Assembly (NCBI GenBank): GCA_950295325.1
Contig: OX485806.1
Span: 56,663,169 to 56,727,168, forward strand
Direction: 5' to 3'
From: Polytrichum commune
Lineage: Eukaryota > Streptophyta > Polytrichopsida > Polytrichales > Polytrichaceae
DNA: 64,000 bases
How positions within the stretch are numbered: position 1 is the stretch's first letter; every line of letters begins with the position of its first letter. The notes beneath the pieces were generated by a model that ran no database searches, was not told the DNA's origin, and was given only the letters and a program-made list of their open reading frames with translations. Shown one piece after another: positions 36,375 through 47,927 of the stretch. The position numbers and the translations under genes are program-made.

Positions 36375-38039
36375 AGCCCAAAATGGTACTCATATGTGTT
36401 CTTAATTCTTCGAGACCATTAGAAGTTATGTTTTAATATTTATTGATTATTCACAAAAATATAAAAAGAGTGAAGTGTGAAGTGTGAAGTGGATTAAGTT
36501 TAGACATTAGAGGACGTTGTGTGATTGTCTCAAGGTTTAAGTTCAATGAGGTAATGCCTTAACTAGGTGAGTATGGAGTAAGGTGAGGCGAGAGGGGATC
36601 CGCGGATTAAATGCCCACATTAGGATCCACCTTGTTGGTTTAGGAATGGAAGAGCCTTGTGGATGGGATGAGTCCCTACTTAGAAGGAGAAGGTTAAGGG
36701 ATTGTGATTGGAGGCTCTAATCCTCTCACCCTATCCTTACCTCATGCCCTCTCCTCCTCTTTGCTACTTAAGACTTCCCTCTTTCATTTTTTTTTTTTTT
36801 TTTTTTTTTGGTGCTCCTTGGCACCCCACGGGTTATAAGTGTGGGTGTGTAGGAAGCAAGAGAGGAGCACGTGTGTGCGCAAGGCTTAAGTAGAGGAATC
36901 AAGACTAATTAGTCTAGAGGTTAGTTTCACTTGGTTGTGTGTGTGTGTGTGTAGAGGTGTGTGTAGAAGTGTGTGTAGAAGTGTGTGTAGAAGTGTGTGT
37001 CTGCGTGTGTGGGAGGAGCTAAGAAGGTCACTGAAGCCCCCCCTTCTATCTATCTCTCTTCCTCTATCTTTCTCCCTGTTTTCCTTCATCTCTTCCAAAA
37101 TAAAAATAAATAAAAATATAGTAAATAGCTTAATATCTGCAGCAGTAGAGCTGCGTATTCACAGAGTATTTTCAGCGTAGAGTTGTGTATATGTAGCAGT
37201 AGAGCTGCGTATTGTAGCATATCTGCAATGTACCTGCAGCCGCAGAACTGCGCATTTGGATGGATTAGTATCTGCATAGTAGATAGCTTAGTATCTGCAG
37301 CAGTAGAGCTGCGTATTCACAGTGTATTTTCAGCGTAGAGTTGTGTATATGTAGCAGTAGAGTTGCGTATTGTAGCGTATCTGCAGTGTACCTGCAGCCG
37401 CAGAACTGCGCATCTGGATGGATTAGTATCTGCAGCAGTAGAGCTGCGTATTCACAGTGTATTTTCAGCGTAGAGCTGTGTATTGTAGCGTATCTGCAAT
37501 GTACCTGCAGCCGCAGAACTGCGCATCTGGATGGATTAGTATTTGCAGAGTAGAGCTACGTATTTGCAGCGTATATGTAGCGTAGAGTTGCATATTTGCA
37601 GCTTATCTGTAGCGTAGAGCTGCTGTGACATTTGAGGGTGTGGGATAAACTAAGAAAGGGGGTTAGTTGATGTTTGGGATTAGTGCGGTGACTTTGAGGT
37701 CGTCACCAAGGTGGCGTTAAACGCAGAGTCGGCATCAAGTGGCGGAGTCGGCATCAAGTTACGGAGTTGGCATGGTGGTTTTGGCCTCACACGAGGTCGT
37801 AACGGAAAATAGTGTTTTTAAACACTTGTACTCTTATCGTGGACTCTTGAGAAATCTAAGGATGTACCTATGCAAGACGATCACATTAATAGAATGACAT
37901 GACTTTAAGTAAGTTGGAAACTCGTCGAGATGGAAGTCACATTCCATGTTACCACAAGTCTTGGTCCGACACATGTGATTCTCAAAACTATCACCCGGAC
38001 TAGGACGCTCAAGGGTGGTGGGTTTGGCCTCACAGGATA
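36366..38039 (-). mobile_element. Solo LTR, family A, minus strand, in the methyltransferase-like gene
   Basis: LTR 36371-38034 (1,664 bp). Read on the minus strand it starts TGTGAGGCC with the block ACCCTTGAGCGTCC, TAGTCCGGGTGAT, and ends GGGCTCACA. The flanks AGATA (36366-36370) and GGATA (38035-38039) differ by one base, so this is an aged 5-bp duplication. It holds a T-run (about 36787-36810), a GT-rich microsatellite (about 36937-37010) and irregular tandem repeats with GCAGTAGAGCTGCGTATT (about 37110-37625). Its first bases create the TGA stop now ending the interrupted gene. Confidence 0.78.
37110..37625. repeat. Irregular tandem repeats inside the solo LTR
   Basis: Copies of GCAGTAGAGCTGCGTATT, TTTTCAGCGTAGAG and CTGCAGCCGCAGAACTGCGC in variable order, with the recurring marker GGATGGATTAGTAT at about 37259, 37416 and 37529. 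This variable region accounts for part of the length difference between family-A LTRs. Confidence 0.75.
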
Positions 38040-38364
38040 GTGATAGACATGGTAGTCCAAGTCTTTGACTACGCCTCGTGCGTTTGGAACCTCCTTCTCC
38101 TATGTATTTATGATGTTTGAATTTTTTTTAAGTTCATTTGTTGAATTTCCATGTGCCTTTTGCAAACCACATTCAACTTTTTTTTCATCTTATGTTGTTG
38201 TTTGTTTTCAATTGCTCTTGAAGGTTGGAGGCTTGTATTAATTTTGTACATATGTTCAACTAGTTGGTTGATAGGTTCAACTACTTTGTTGGTAACCATG
38301 AATTGTGAGAGCCCACTAGAAGGTGTCCAAAGGCCGTCCCAATACACCTCCAAAATTATGTAGT

Positions 38365-38690
38365 GTGGTCACGGATTTTTAGGTGGCTAGGACTTGATTT
38401 TGGATTAATGTGGATAGTTCATTTTATTTTCAAGTAGGCTCTCAGCTCCGACAGGGTAAGGTCTTAGGTGTCTAGGACCAGATTTTGGATTAATGGGGAT
38501 GGTTGATTTTATGGTTGGGTAGGCTCGGCTCCGATAGTGTAAGGTCTTAGTTGAAGGGGACCAGATTTTGTATTAGTGTGGATGGTTGATTTTATGTTTG
38601 GGTAGGCTCTCAACTCCCAAAGGGTAAGGTAATAGTTGTCTAGGACCACATTTTGAATTAATGTGGATGGTGTTAGTTGTGGACTTGATT
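38365..38690 (+). repeat. Tandem repeat, about 88-bp unit, 4 copies
   Basis: Units contain TAGGACCAGATTTTGGATTA, ATGTGGATGGTTGATTTTAT, and AGGCTCTCAGCTCCGA followed by AGGGTAAGGT. Copies are diverged from each other. Confidence 0.75.
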
Positions 38691-39074
38691 CTATCTTGCT
38701 AGTTGGGTTGCTATTTCTCTAGTTGAGGGGTTAAGGGTAGTGGGTTGGGGTTGGCACCAGATATTTCATGAGCCATTATGGTCATTATGTTATTGAATCC
38801 ATCCCCCACTCAAGTTAAGATTCACCCCTTCAATCTAGTGCAATCAGAACTACTTATATACCATTGATTTTCATATCCACGTGGATCTTTTTCACATTGG
38901 AGTTTAGTTTGAGTTATGATATTGATTCCAACCCCCACTCAAGTTAAGATTCACCCCATTAATTTGGTGGAATCCAATCAAATATCTTACCCATAATGTT
39001 TGCCTCCACGTGCACCCCATTCACATTGGTTGTCTTCCAATCCCAAATGCTATATAGCAAATGCAAGTTTTGTT

Positions 39075-40665
39075 TGGGCATCTCTCGGCCACATTTGAGG
39101 AAGGTTCCATTCTTGAAGGTGTGTCTCTCGGTCAAAATTTATGCATTCTTGAATCTATGTGTTGAGGTTAAGCTCTTAGCCAGATTTCAACATTCTAGGA
39201 TCTTGTGTTTGAAATTAAGCTCTTAGCCAGATTTATGCATTCTTGAATCTATGGGTTGAGGTTAAGCTCTTGGCCAGATTTCGGCAATCTAGGATCTTGT
39301 ATTTGAGGTTGAGGCCTTGGCCAAATTTCATATTCTTGGATCTGGTGTTTGAGGTTAAGCCTTGGCCAAATTTCATATTCTTGGATCTGGTGTTTGAGGT
39401 TAAGGCCTTGGCCAAATTTCAAATTCTAGTATGTTGTGTTTGAAATTAAGGCCTTGGCCAAATTTCAGATTCTTGGATGTTGTGTTTGAGGTTAAGGCCT
39501 TGGCCAAATTTCATATTCTTGGATCTGGTGTTTGAGGTTAAGGCCTTGGCCAAATTTTAGATTCTAGTATGTTGTCTTTGAGGTTAAGGTATTGGCCAAA
39601 TTTTAAGCATTCTTTAATCTTTGGGTTGAGGTTGATGTCGCGCACCTCTCCATGAGGAGTGGCCAAAACACCATGGGCACAAGGGGGGACCCCGGAGTGA
39701 CACCCGGGACTTGTGGCGCCGCTGGTGAGAGGGCCCCGGGCGTTGGGAACGCCTCCCACCCACGAAGATTAGGAGGCACAAGGGTAAGGCCATGAGTTAT
39801 GCGTAGCTCATGGCGTGGTGATTCTAGAAAGCTCAAGAACACCTCAATCGGAGGTGTGAGCTAGGAGTTATGGCCATTTGAGTGGGGCGCTGTCCCGGGA
39901 CAACGCCCTGGTACAGCAGTGCCTGGGAGTGATTCCCGGGACAGCCAAGGTTCAAACAGGCATAACTTCCTCAAGACTTTCTCAAATGGAGCAAGTGAGG
40001 AGTCCATTGGCATGTACGTGAAGCGTAGATGAACATGGAGTGGTTGGTTGTTATGATCAGACATCATACAAGGAAGTTATGATGGTCTGAAGCTGCTGGG
40101 GGGTTCTAGGCCCAGCAGCTAAAGGAAAATGTCCACTTGGCCCCAACTCTTGGTAGAGAGACAAGAGGTTGGTTGACGGTGGGGTAGGGGCCCCGCGTGA
40201 AGTCCTCGAGGCTTATATGGGTGAGGTGGTGTGGCCTCACCCACCCGAGGCCGAACGGCAAGGCCTCCATGGGCTTTGGCCTATTGTGAGGCCATAGTTG
40301 CCTAGTATGCTTCGGGTTGTTGTAGTGTTGCTCCGGCAACGCGATGATCAACATAGGATTGGACTTCCATGGATGGAAGTCCACATTGGGGAAATGGGTT
40401 ACCGATTAAGGGGTGAGTCCCGAAAGCAAAGTAGGAGGGTTGGTTCCCTCCTATGAGCTATATGGTCCGGGGTAGAAGGAGCTAACCATTAGCATGGCGG
40501 AATGCGAATGGTTAGCGCTCGTAACCTTTGCTAGAATTGAAAATTGGCAAGATTATCAAGGGGGCTAGCAAGGGTTGCGACAGTTAAGGCCTTGGCCAAA
40601 TTTCAGATTCTTGGATCTGGTGTTTGAGGTTAAGGTCTTGGCCAAAATTCACTTAATTTTTGAGT
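39075..40665 (+). repeat. Tandem repeat, about 60-bp unit, interrupted by a solo LTR
   Basis: About nine copies of a unit containing GAGGTTAAGGCCTTGGCCA, AATTTCAGATTCTTGGATC and TGGTGTTT from about 39110 to 39635. Two more copies resume at 40583-40665 right after the family-C LTR, showing that the LTR landed inside the array. Confidence 0.85.
39631..40587 (+). mobile_element. Solo LTR, family C
   Basis: LTR 39636-40582 (947 bp), starting TGTCGCGCACC and ending GGGTTGCGACA (inverted ends TGTCGC/GCGACA). The flanks GTTGA (39631-39635) and GTTAA (40583-40587) differ at one base. More GC-rich than families A and B and without their signature blocks. It splits a tandem repeat whose unit continues on both sides. 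No internal protein-coding region. Confidence 0.75.
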
Positions 40666-40696
40666 TCATTTGTGTTCCTCATCATTTGTTTATCAG

Positions 40697-41013
40697 GTTG
40701 TGGAAGATCGCTCTAATTCCACGTCATGGAGCCACTCGTATTGCATCTGGACCTAGATGTACAATTGTCAGTCTTAGTTCCCAACTTATTGGTGGGTGCC
40801 GCAAATGTGAATACGGGCCGGGAGACGGTATTGGACACCCAACGTCGTTTGTCGCTAATCCACGATTTGAAGCTATGTTGCAAATCATGGAAAAATATTG
40901 TGGATAAAAGTGCCGAGTACAATGCTCGTCATTTGGCTCAATACGAATATGCCATGGGTCCCAATGTAGACTTAAGGGTGTGTTTGCCACGCGAACATAA
41001 CCTCATCACATAA
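40697..41013 (+). pseudogene. Possible captured F-box-like gene fragment
   Basis: After a plausible acceptor (TTTATCAG before 40697), a plus-strand frame from 40726 encodes 95 residues. They end in LKLCCKSWKNIVDKSAEYNA, RHLAQYEYAMGP and then a stop at 41013. The CKSW pattern resembles the end of an F-box motif. The fragment sits about 700 bp from the MULE right end, where Pack-MULE captures are common. The family assignment is tentative. Confidence 0.3.
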
Positions 41014-41699
41014 TTTCAAATGAACATGATGTGGTTCTCTCATAGCCGGCACGTCAGCTCAAAAATTTCGCGGAGGATTCTTATGTCGGACTTGGGGATT
41101 TGTCATTGTGTTCATTGGCTAATCTAGGGGATGAATTGGAGAGCTGCTGGTGTGCGGAGGAGTTCTATGGCATGATCTTTGAATGATTTTACCCATATTG
41201 GACATGCCTGGCCGATAGGGTGTAGATGGAAATAAAGTAGAGGATAGTTGTATATAGCTACTTGAACTGAATACACATTTTTGTAAGTCTTGAGTTTGGC
41301 ACCTAACTTCATGAACATTTTCTCGGCCAATCAAATATTTTGTGTATGGGAATTATTGAAATCTAATCGTACTTGGAAAGAGTACCCTACCTACTTGGGG
41401 CAATTTATCACTTTGTGGAAATCATTTATATACACTTAAGTTGTTCATCATATGTTAATGTTTGATTTCAATTGATGACGTCAGCCTTAATTTAATATGA
41501 AACATTTGAAACATGTACTATAAGATGTTTGAGAACAAATGCAATCTTCCACGCCTATAGGATCCTTTGGTTTCTCGAACAATTATGGGTTATTATGTCC
41601 ACGGGAATGGGGTGCCTTTCCAACAAATTGAATTCAAACTATCTCTAATTCCACGGAAATAGGCACTGCTTTTCCTAAAATTACCCAACAAAATCTAAA

Positions 41700-41739
41700 A
41701 TTTCCGCTCTCCGCTTTACGCTCACACTACTAAGTTTCC
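41700..41739. repeat. MULE right terminal inverted repeat
   Basis: Reverse complement reads GGAAACTTAGTAGT, then GTGAGCGTAAAGCGGAGAGC, the imperfect partner of 19961-20040. Directly followed by the duplicated target CCGCCATGCACG at 41740-41751. Confidence 0.6.
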
Positions 41740-42430
41740 CCGCCATGCACGCCTCCGATCTCGCCATGGTCCTAACATAATCCTTTAATGTCTTCATGTA
41801 CGTTTCAATAGGATACATCCACCTTGAGGATACAGATCCACACACATCCAATTCATCGACGAGGTGATATACTAAATGTGTCATTACATCAAAAAATGAT
41901 GGTGGGAAATGAATCTCCAGAAGTGCCATGCTCCGTGCCACGTCCGCTTGTAGAGCTTGAATTTGCGAGGGATTCCACACGCTATTGCATATTTTCCAAA
42001 ACACCCTGGAAATTCTCATGACTGCCATTCTTGGTCCACGTTGCAAAAGACCGCGTAGGGCTAAAGGCATGACTTGTTGCATGAGCACATGGTAGTCATG
42101 TGACTTCAACCCCCAAATTTCTTCTTCTGTATGTACTGTGCCATGTTCGAAACTAGGCTTGAAGGTGGCTTCAGGGACTCTATGGTGTTGGCAAAAACGT
42201 CAAATTCATCACTAGTCAGCACATACAGGGCAGTTGGCTTCAGCATTCTACCATTTTTTGGGGGATGAGGAATAAGCCACAAATGTCTCCTAATGCCTCT
42301 ACGTTGCAGGTCTTGCCTAACCTTCACCGTATCCTTGAGGCCGGTCAAGGTCTTCAAAATATTTTTGGCAACATTTTGCTCGCAATGCATAACATCCAGC
42401 GTGTATCGTATGAGGAGGTCTTGCATTGTT
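41740..42430 (-). pseudogene. CACTA TnpD transposase, middle exon (DUF4218)
   Basis: Encodes DLLIRYTLDVMHCEQNVAKN, the conserved sequence following PYW(K/R) in CACTA TnpD. Next come QRRGIRRHLWL and the DUF4218 domain (HDYHVLMQQVMPLALRGLL, FPPSFFDVMTHLVYHLVDEL, CGSVSSRWMYPIETYMKTLK, YVRTMARSEACMA). A one-base shift separates two open stretches at about 42107, where the frame passes from KKKFGG to LKSHDYHV. The exon is cut at 41740 by the MULE. Continuing at 19948 after removal of the insert keeps the frame (EACMA-EGYVRDEC). Confidence 0.85.
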
Positions 42431-42780
42431 ATAAACTTCAGAATATTTTCTACACACACTAACACCACCGCAAGAAAATCGGCAAACAACGACTTTGTTT
42501 ATGACTGTGATTTTTGTTGTAAACGTTGGAAAGTTTGTCATTAAAGGAGTTCTTAAGGACACCCAGTCATTGATTAGTCAAGGTCAGAAAGGACAAGTTA
42601 TCTTGTGTTGTCACATACGCTTCATCTACATTCTGGACTTTCGTTAAGTGCAATGCGAGCAGGGATTCACTATGTGTGGGAATACACACATTACATACCC
42701 AGAACATTCTTGAGTTATAGGACACATCACCAAGAATCCTTTAAACAATTAATATGTAAATGCTAATCAAGCATTACCCT
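42431..42780 (-). other. TnpD intron or insert containing a copy of a CACTA end
   Basis: Separates the codons for MPYWR (42780 side) and DLLIRYT (42424 side). A GTAATG donor follows MPYWR. The nearest in-frame AG acceptor (CTGAAG, near 42437) would add five residues. Inside, 42466-42565 on the plus strand (CACCGCAAGAAAATCGGCAA and onward) matches the reverse complement of the element's right end at 58065 for about 100 bp, including GGACACCCAGTC. So a piece of CACTA terminus lies within this intron or insert; no second end was found. Confidence 0.6.
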
Positions 42781-44430
42781 CCAATAGGGCATGTTATGTA
42801 GAATACTCCTCCTTTTGACACCATGCACTTTCGATGGATCTCCCCCACTTTCTTTTTTGTTGCCCTCATCCAGCCATTTCTGGTACTCAATGGCTTTTTG
42901 CACTTGCTCCTCTGCATTGACTACATTGGGCTTGCCCCGGTCCTCTTCACGGCCATTAAAGTGGTCCTTCATTGTCGTGGACCTCCATGGGTCGTCATGT
43001 GGTAGCCACCTCTTGGTGTCCATGTACGTTTGTTTTCCAAGTTCAATTGAGTGTTCACCTTTGAAATGCGGTCCATAAACCAGACATGCAACATAGCCTT
43101 GATGTGCAACACCTGCAATAGTACCATATCCCGGAAAATCGTGCATCGTCCATAGCAACACAACTCGAAGTTTGAAAGCCCTGGAGCCGTGATCTTTCAA
43201 CACATCATAGGCAACCACACCCTTCCAAAGTTGCACCAACTCCTCAACCAGAGGCTCCAAGTACACATCAAAAAAATTTGAGGTCATAGATTGTTTTCCT
43301 GGAATCAGCAAAGCTAACATGATGATAATTTTCTTTGTGCTCAACCAAGGAGGAATGTTGTAATTCAACAACATTACCGGCCATGTGTTCCAACTGCAAC
43401 GCTGCAGTTTGAAAGGGTTCACGCCATCCGCTGCCAATCCTAGGTGAATGTTACGGTCGTCATTGCCAAAACTACAATCTACAACTTCATGTACATGCCT
43501 CCATGCCTTGGAGTCACACGGATGTCTTACTAATCCATCTGTACTCTTATTCTTTGCATGCCACAACATAAGCTCTGATATTGCCGGCGTGCAAAACATA
43601 CGTTTAAGCCTAGGGATCAAAGGGAAGTGCCTAAGGACTTTCCATGGTCTTTTTTTTTTGGCCTCGTCTTTGTACCACGGTTTCTTACACTTTGGACAAC
43701 ATGTGGCATCTTCATATTGTCCCCTAAACAAAACACAACCTGCTTGGCATGCAGGAATTGTGTTGTAATTTAATCCTAGTTTTTGTATCAAGGTTTTTGC
43801 GGCATGGTAGTTTTTGGGCAATTGATTCTCACTTGGAAGAAGGTGTTTGCGGAATAGTGTGAAGAGCTGATCCGCAAATTTGTTGCTCACGCCATGTATC
43901 GTGCACAAAGTCATTATCACGATTGTGGCTGCCATGATTGACGACCTTGCTCCATGGTACAACTCCTCCATGGCTTCCTCCAAGACGCGTGGGTCGTCAT
44001 GATTCTCTTCTTTGGGAGTGCTGCCTTTGTTGTCCCCCATAGGTTCGTCATCTGTCCCATCGTCGGATTCATCCACACCAACATTTGCTAGTTCGTCCGC
44101 AATTGTCAAGGTTTCCATGACAATGTGTTCAAGTTGTTCTTCCAATGGAGGCACTGGGAGTGGGGGCTCATCGCATTGTTGAAATGCGTCCTCAACCATG
44201 CCCTGCATATCCAACCCCGCATCAAACTGTCCATCATGTGCTCCGCAAGGTCTCCTAAACTTTTGTTCCCATTCGTCATCGGAGGCATCCCTTGCTCTAG
44301 GGCCCCTCCAAACTCTGAATTCAGGTTCTCTGCCATTGTGTATAAGGTGATCCTTTACTTTTGCCAATGAGCACTGAACTTGACCTTTGCATGCAACATG
44401 GGCAATGTAGTCGTTTCAATTTGTACTAAG
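42781..44430 (-). pseudogene. CACTA TnpD transposase, N-terminal exon (transposase-associated and tnp2 domains)
   Basis: Open for more than 530 codons. The start extends past 44367 into CKGQVQC, part of the N-terminal transposase-associated zinc-binding domain, with HLIHNGREPEFRVW after it. An acidic linker follows. Then comes the Transposase_21/tnp2 region: CQAGCVLFRG, CPKCKKPWY, RHFPLIPRLKRMF, MLWHAKNKSTDG, DGVNPFKLQRCSWNTWPVML, NIPPWLSTKKIIIMLALLIP, VYLEPLVEELVQLW, RVVLLWTMHDFPGYGTIAGV and CLVYGPHFKGEH. It ends SILHNMPYWR at the donor near 42781. In the family this protein cuts the element ends. No lesion is visible in this exon, but the gene is broken downstream by two insertions. Confidence 0.9.
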
Positions 44431-46294
44431 TGGCCCTCTCTTGCTCCCTCCTCCACAAACGATCGTCGCGATGTTGTTGACGTCTCTTGTCATGAAGAAG
44501 GAGGCTTCCTCCATCCATAGAATCTGCAAATCCAGTCCAAAACCGACTGGAAAACAACTGTAAAACCATTGCAAGACCGACTGCGGACATAGTTGTTTAT
44601 TGGATGGAAAATTCTTGATTTCCGTGACTCCACTTGACCACATCTCCACTGACCAACATATTATGCACAACTGCTGCAGTACGACCAAGAGAGACACAAA
44701 GAGAGGGATAGAATCCACCTGCGTACACAATTCCAATCAGATAACCTATAGGCTGATCTACGATGCCAGATTCACCACAGATCTTAGAAGGAACATGGTG
44801 GTGTTTATAACAAACACAATGCCGGTTTTGTGAGCTCCCGACAAGTAAGGTAGTTGCGTTTGTGATCAATAGGCTGCGGGCGAAAATTTAAATCGGCTTC
44901 AGACATAGCCATATAATTTGCCGCATAGTTTAGGTAGCTCACACTTATATCTTTGAGGCAATTTTGATATTCACTGTGTAAATTCTCTTACTCAATAAAT
45001 GGCCCTATAGGCCCCCCTCAATTGCGTTGACTGTTAGGCATAGAATGGTTATGAGGATTTTTTGAACAACTTCTTTCCACATGTGCTTGCAATCAATGTA
45101 ATAGGATCCACACAAGGCCACATACCATGCAAATGTGCCCTGATTTTAAATAGTTTTGTTTTTGACAAACAATCAGTCCACATATGTGGATACTATAATC
45201 CAACCAAATTTCCTAGGGGAAAATAAAATATGAGTCCAACTCATAACTACAGCTTGAGATGCCGCGAGAAAAAACACTCTGAAGACTTCTTCAATAAATG
45301 CTTACCAAGTATGCAGCATTGGACCAACGAGGATGTAGCCTAGGAAGGCAATCACTGCCCTTCGCCTCACATCATGTTTGTAGGTGAAGTCCACCACAAA
45401 AAACACAGGCCAAGGAGAAGATGTCAAATTTAGGGTAAAAATATCGTGAATGCTGCATATGACAAATCCACAACCGTCCACGGTTCCAACGGATGTGACA
45501 ACCAAAGGTGAGAAGGGGGGTGGGGAAAAATAGGCAACTGCTATGCACTTTGAAAACCACAACCTCTCGCGTAAAGAGTTGCCACCGCGACCTTTGTTGT
45601 TTGCTGCTCAAATATACTTTCTACACATCCTGGTTTTCACAATAAGGTGAATTTTGGTTTATGTATTTTAGCTCATAGCATCATATATATATGTTTGTTT
45701 GATTAGATGATATAATGTTGATTTTTTTTGTTTTGTCCAAAATTGGGGGCATATCCAAGTTACTGTTCCATTTTCCAGCCACAAATACAAATGGTTGCTC
45801 CAATGTATTTCTGAAACATTATTGTTCTAGCAAAGTGGAAGAGTCTTTCCGGGAGGACTTCCTCTTCTACTTTTCCTTGGAAAATTTCAATTGACTAAGC
45901 ACAATAGTGTAACATACACCACAATATAGGATAAGTGGTAGGATAAATGATTCTTTTGAATCCTCATTTGGGGGTGGTTCGGTAAACTAGCTGATGACCT
46001 ATCTGGGTGAAAGGATGATTAAAGCGCTATTCCAATCATGCAATTTAAGTGCTAACATGATAAGAAAACGCAATTGTTACATTCTTTCGTAAATTTTCAA
46101 GCTTGAAGTGGTCATATATTTCGTCATATGCTAGTCCTTAATTTTTGAGTCATATATTTGTCATATCCCTAGTTATAGACGTGGCAGGTTAATCATTTAC
46201 CAATCAGCTGCGGGACATGCGACTGTGGCGGATAAAACCCTAAACCATCCCGGCAGGCTAGCGTGGCTTGGTCTACATATGACGACGTACATGT
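44431..46294. other. CACTA interior, no supported gene
   Basis: The minus-strand frames at 44416-44869 and 45302-45611 carry no domain I recognise. The region upstream of TnpD probably contains its promoter and any first exon, which I could not define. From 46115 to 46200 there are AGTCATAT-type motifs like those in the subterminal regions. Confidence 0.35.
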
Positions 46295-46353
46295 AGATTT
46301 CGTATTGCAAACATCCGCTCAGTGCATGACGCTACTACACAAAGACCAGATTG
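46295..46353. repeat. 59-bp repeat, copy 1
   Basis: Starts GATTTCGTATTGCAAACATC, includes GCATGACGCTACTAC, and ends AAAGACCAGATTG. A near-identical copy (4 differences in 58) lies at 51174-51231 in the same orientation, 4.9 kb away. Flanks on either side differ. Confidence 0.85.
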
Positions 46354-46520
46354 TTTGTTTTGTTGTGAGAGCATTTCCTATTCCATACCCTCTCCACACT
46401 TGGCTCTAAACCTAATAGATTGCAGGCAGGCACAAGTAGGTGTATGCACGTACATTGGAGTAGAGCATGATCGTAAAACGTCTCTAGGTGAAGTGTAGAC
46501 GGCCTCAAGCATGTCGGGAG

Positions 46521-47875
46521 CGCAGTGTCAGCCTGAAAACCCCCACCCTTATGCATCGTAGTCCGGGTGAGAGCATCAGGCTCACATGTGATTGATCCCT
46601 TACTTGGCATTCGTGATTAGACTTCCAACACCCCACAGTGCAAATATAAAGTCCCACATCTTTATTTAATTGGCACAATATTGAAGCTTTGAAAAATACT
46701 TCCCAACCTCATGATCATTCACCCAACATTCAACTCTTAAATCCTCAAACCCTACCCCTAACCATGGCTACTCAACTAATCTAACAATGTGTGATTAGCA
46801 TGAAGTCACCCCAATCTTGCATGTAGTTACCCGTATCCATCCACACTTAATTAATCATCCTACCCCCATTCCTACCCTTTAACGCCACCTTACAATCTAC
46901 CAAGCCCCCACTTCCAGTAAGGACATGCCTCCTTGACCCTCAATAGGACCCCACTGTCCCCGTACTCAAGTTGCCGATTTAAATTCTAGTGCATACTCCA
47001 TTGTTGACCGGAACCTAGCAGGGGCTGTCCAATGCTTCAGCCTTCCTAGGAGTGGAGCCAGCAACCGAGGCCCACTCCCTGCCATGAGAACTTGCTCCTG
47101 CCCCTTACGTCCAAATAAGCCCACTGGCCCTGATGTGATGTAGGAAGGTCCAGCACTCTCCTGGACTCCCTGCCTCATTTCCTCCCTTGGCAGAGCCTTA
47201 CTACCTGCATCAGATTGGATCCCATCCGCATTCAACTCACTGTAGAAGCTGCCCTTCACTCGCCATAATGTTATCAATCTGCAACCCCAGCAGCAGCATA
47301 TGTGTTCAGCAAGGCCCATGATTCCTTGGAGCGACATTCAGCTGCCTTGCAAATCTTCCACCCTCTGCGCATTTCCGTGCTTCCTTACAATTATGCAACA
47401 TAGACTCTGGGCGGCAGAGTCCTTGGGAAAACTAGGAGGGGGAAATTTTGAGGAGTCAAGGCTGCCTCCCCTCTTGCTCGCCTCTTACCAGTGTTGTTCA
47501 CCTTACCCCTCAGCTGGAAGTGGCCCTCCTACAGCACACCTCCTGGTGTTGCATTCGGCCCTTTAGCCTTTCAGCCCTCGCCTCTGAAGATTGTCTTTGG
47601 GCATCTCCTTGTTGATACCTGCCTCAGCTGCAGGTCCCCCTACGTCGTTCGGCCACATCTCAACCAGAAAACAAATTCAACCCAAGCTGGCCGCGGCAGT
47701 TGGATGCCACTGCATTCACCACAGATATCCCCCTTGCTGGAGGCATTCCGCTCCAGGGCACATGCTCGCTCTCCTCCCCTGTCCTCTGCTCAGCCATCAC
47801 TACCCTGCATTCACCCACTCCTCGCGCATATCCACTCCGCCGCCTCCGGCCTGGCCTTCTGTCCTAGGTTCACTG

Positions 47876-47927
<52 letters not shown>

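Larger units (their letters stand above)
19949..41751. mobile_element. Mutator-like element (MULE), about 21.8 kb, with nested inserts
   Basis: CCGCCATGCACG occurs at 19949-19960 and again at 41740-41751, a 12-bp match consistent with the 9- to 11-bp duplications of MULEs (ends ambiguous by a base or two). The inner ends are an imperfect inverted repeat: left GTCAGCGTAGAGGAGAGCG (19975 on), right in reverse complement GTGAGCGTAAAGCGGAGAGC. Inside are a MULE transposase pseudogene (minus), a minisatellite, a methyltransferase-like gene (plus), an F-box-like fragment and three solo LTRs. Removing it restores the CACTA transposase frame exactly. Confidence 0.75.

Noticed and set aside
37786-38034. 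A short element between two GGCCTCACA copies.
   Set aside because: The 38034 copy is the LTR start; the other is internal, and no flanking duplication exists for a separate element.
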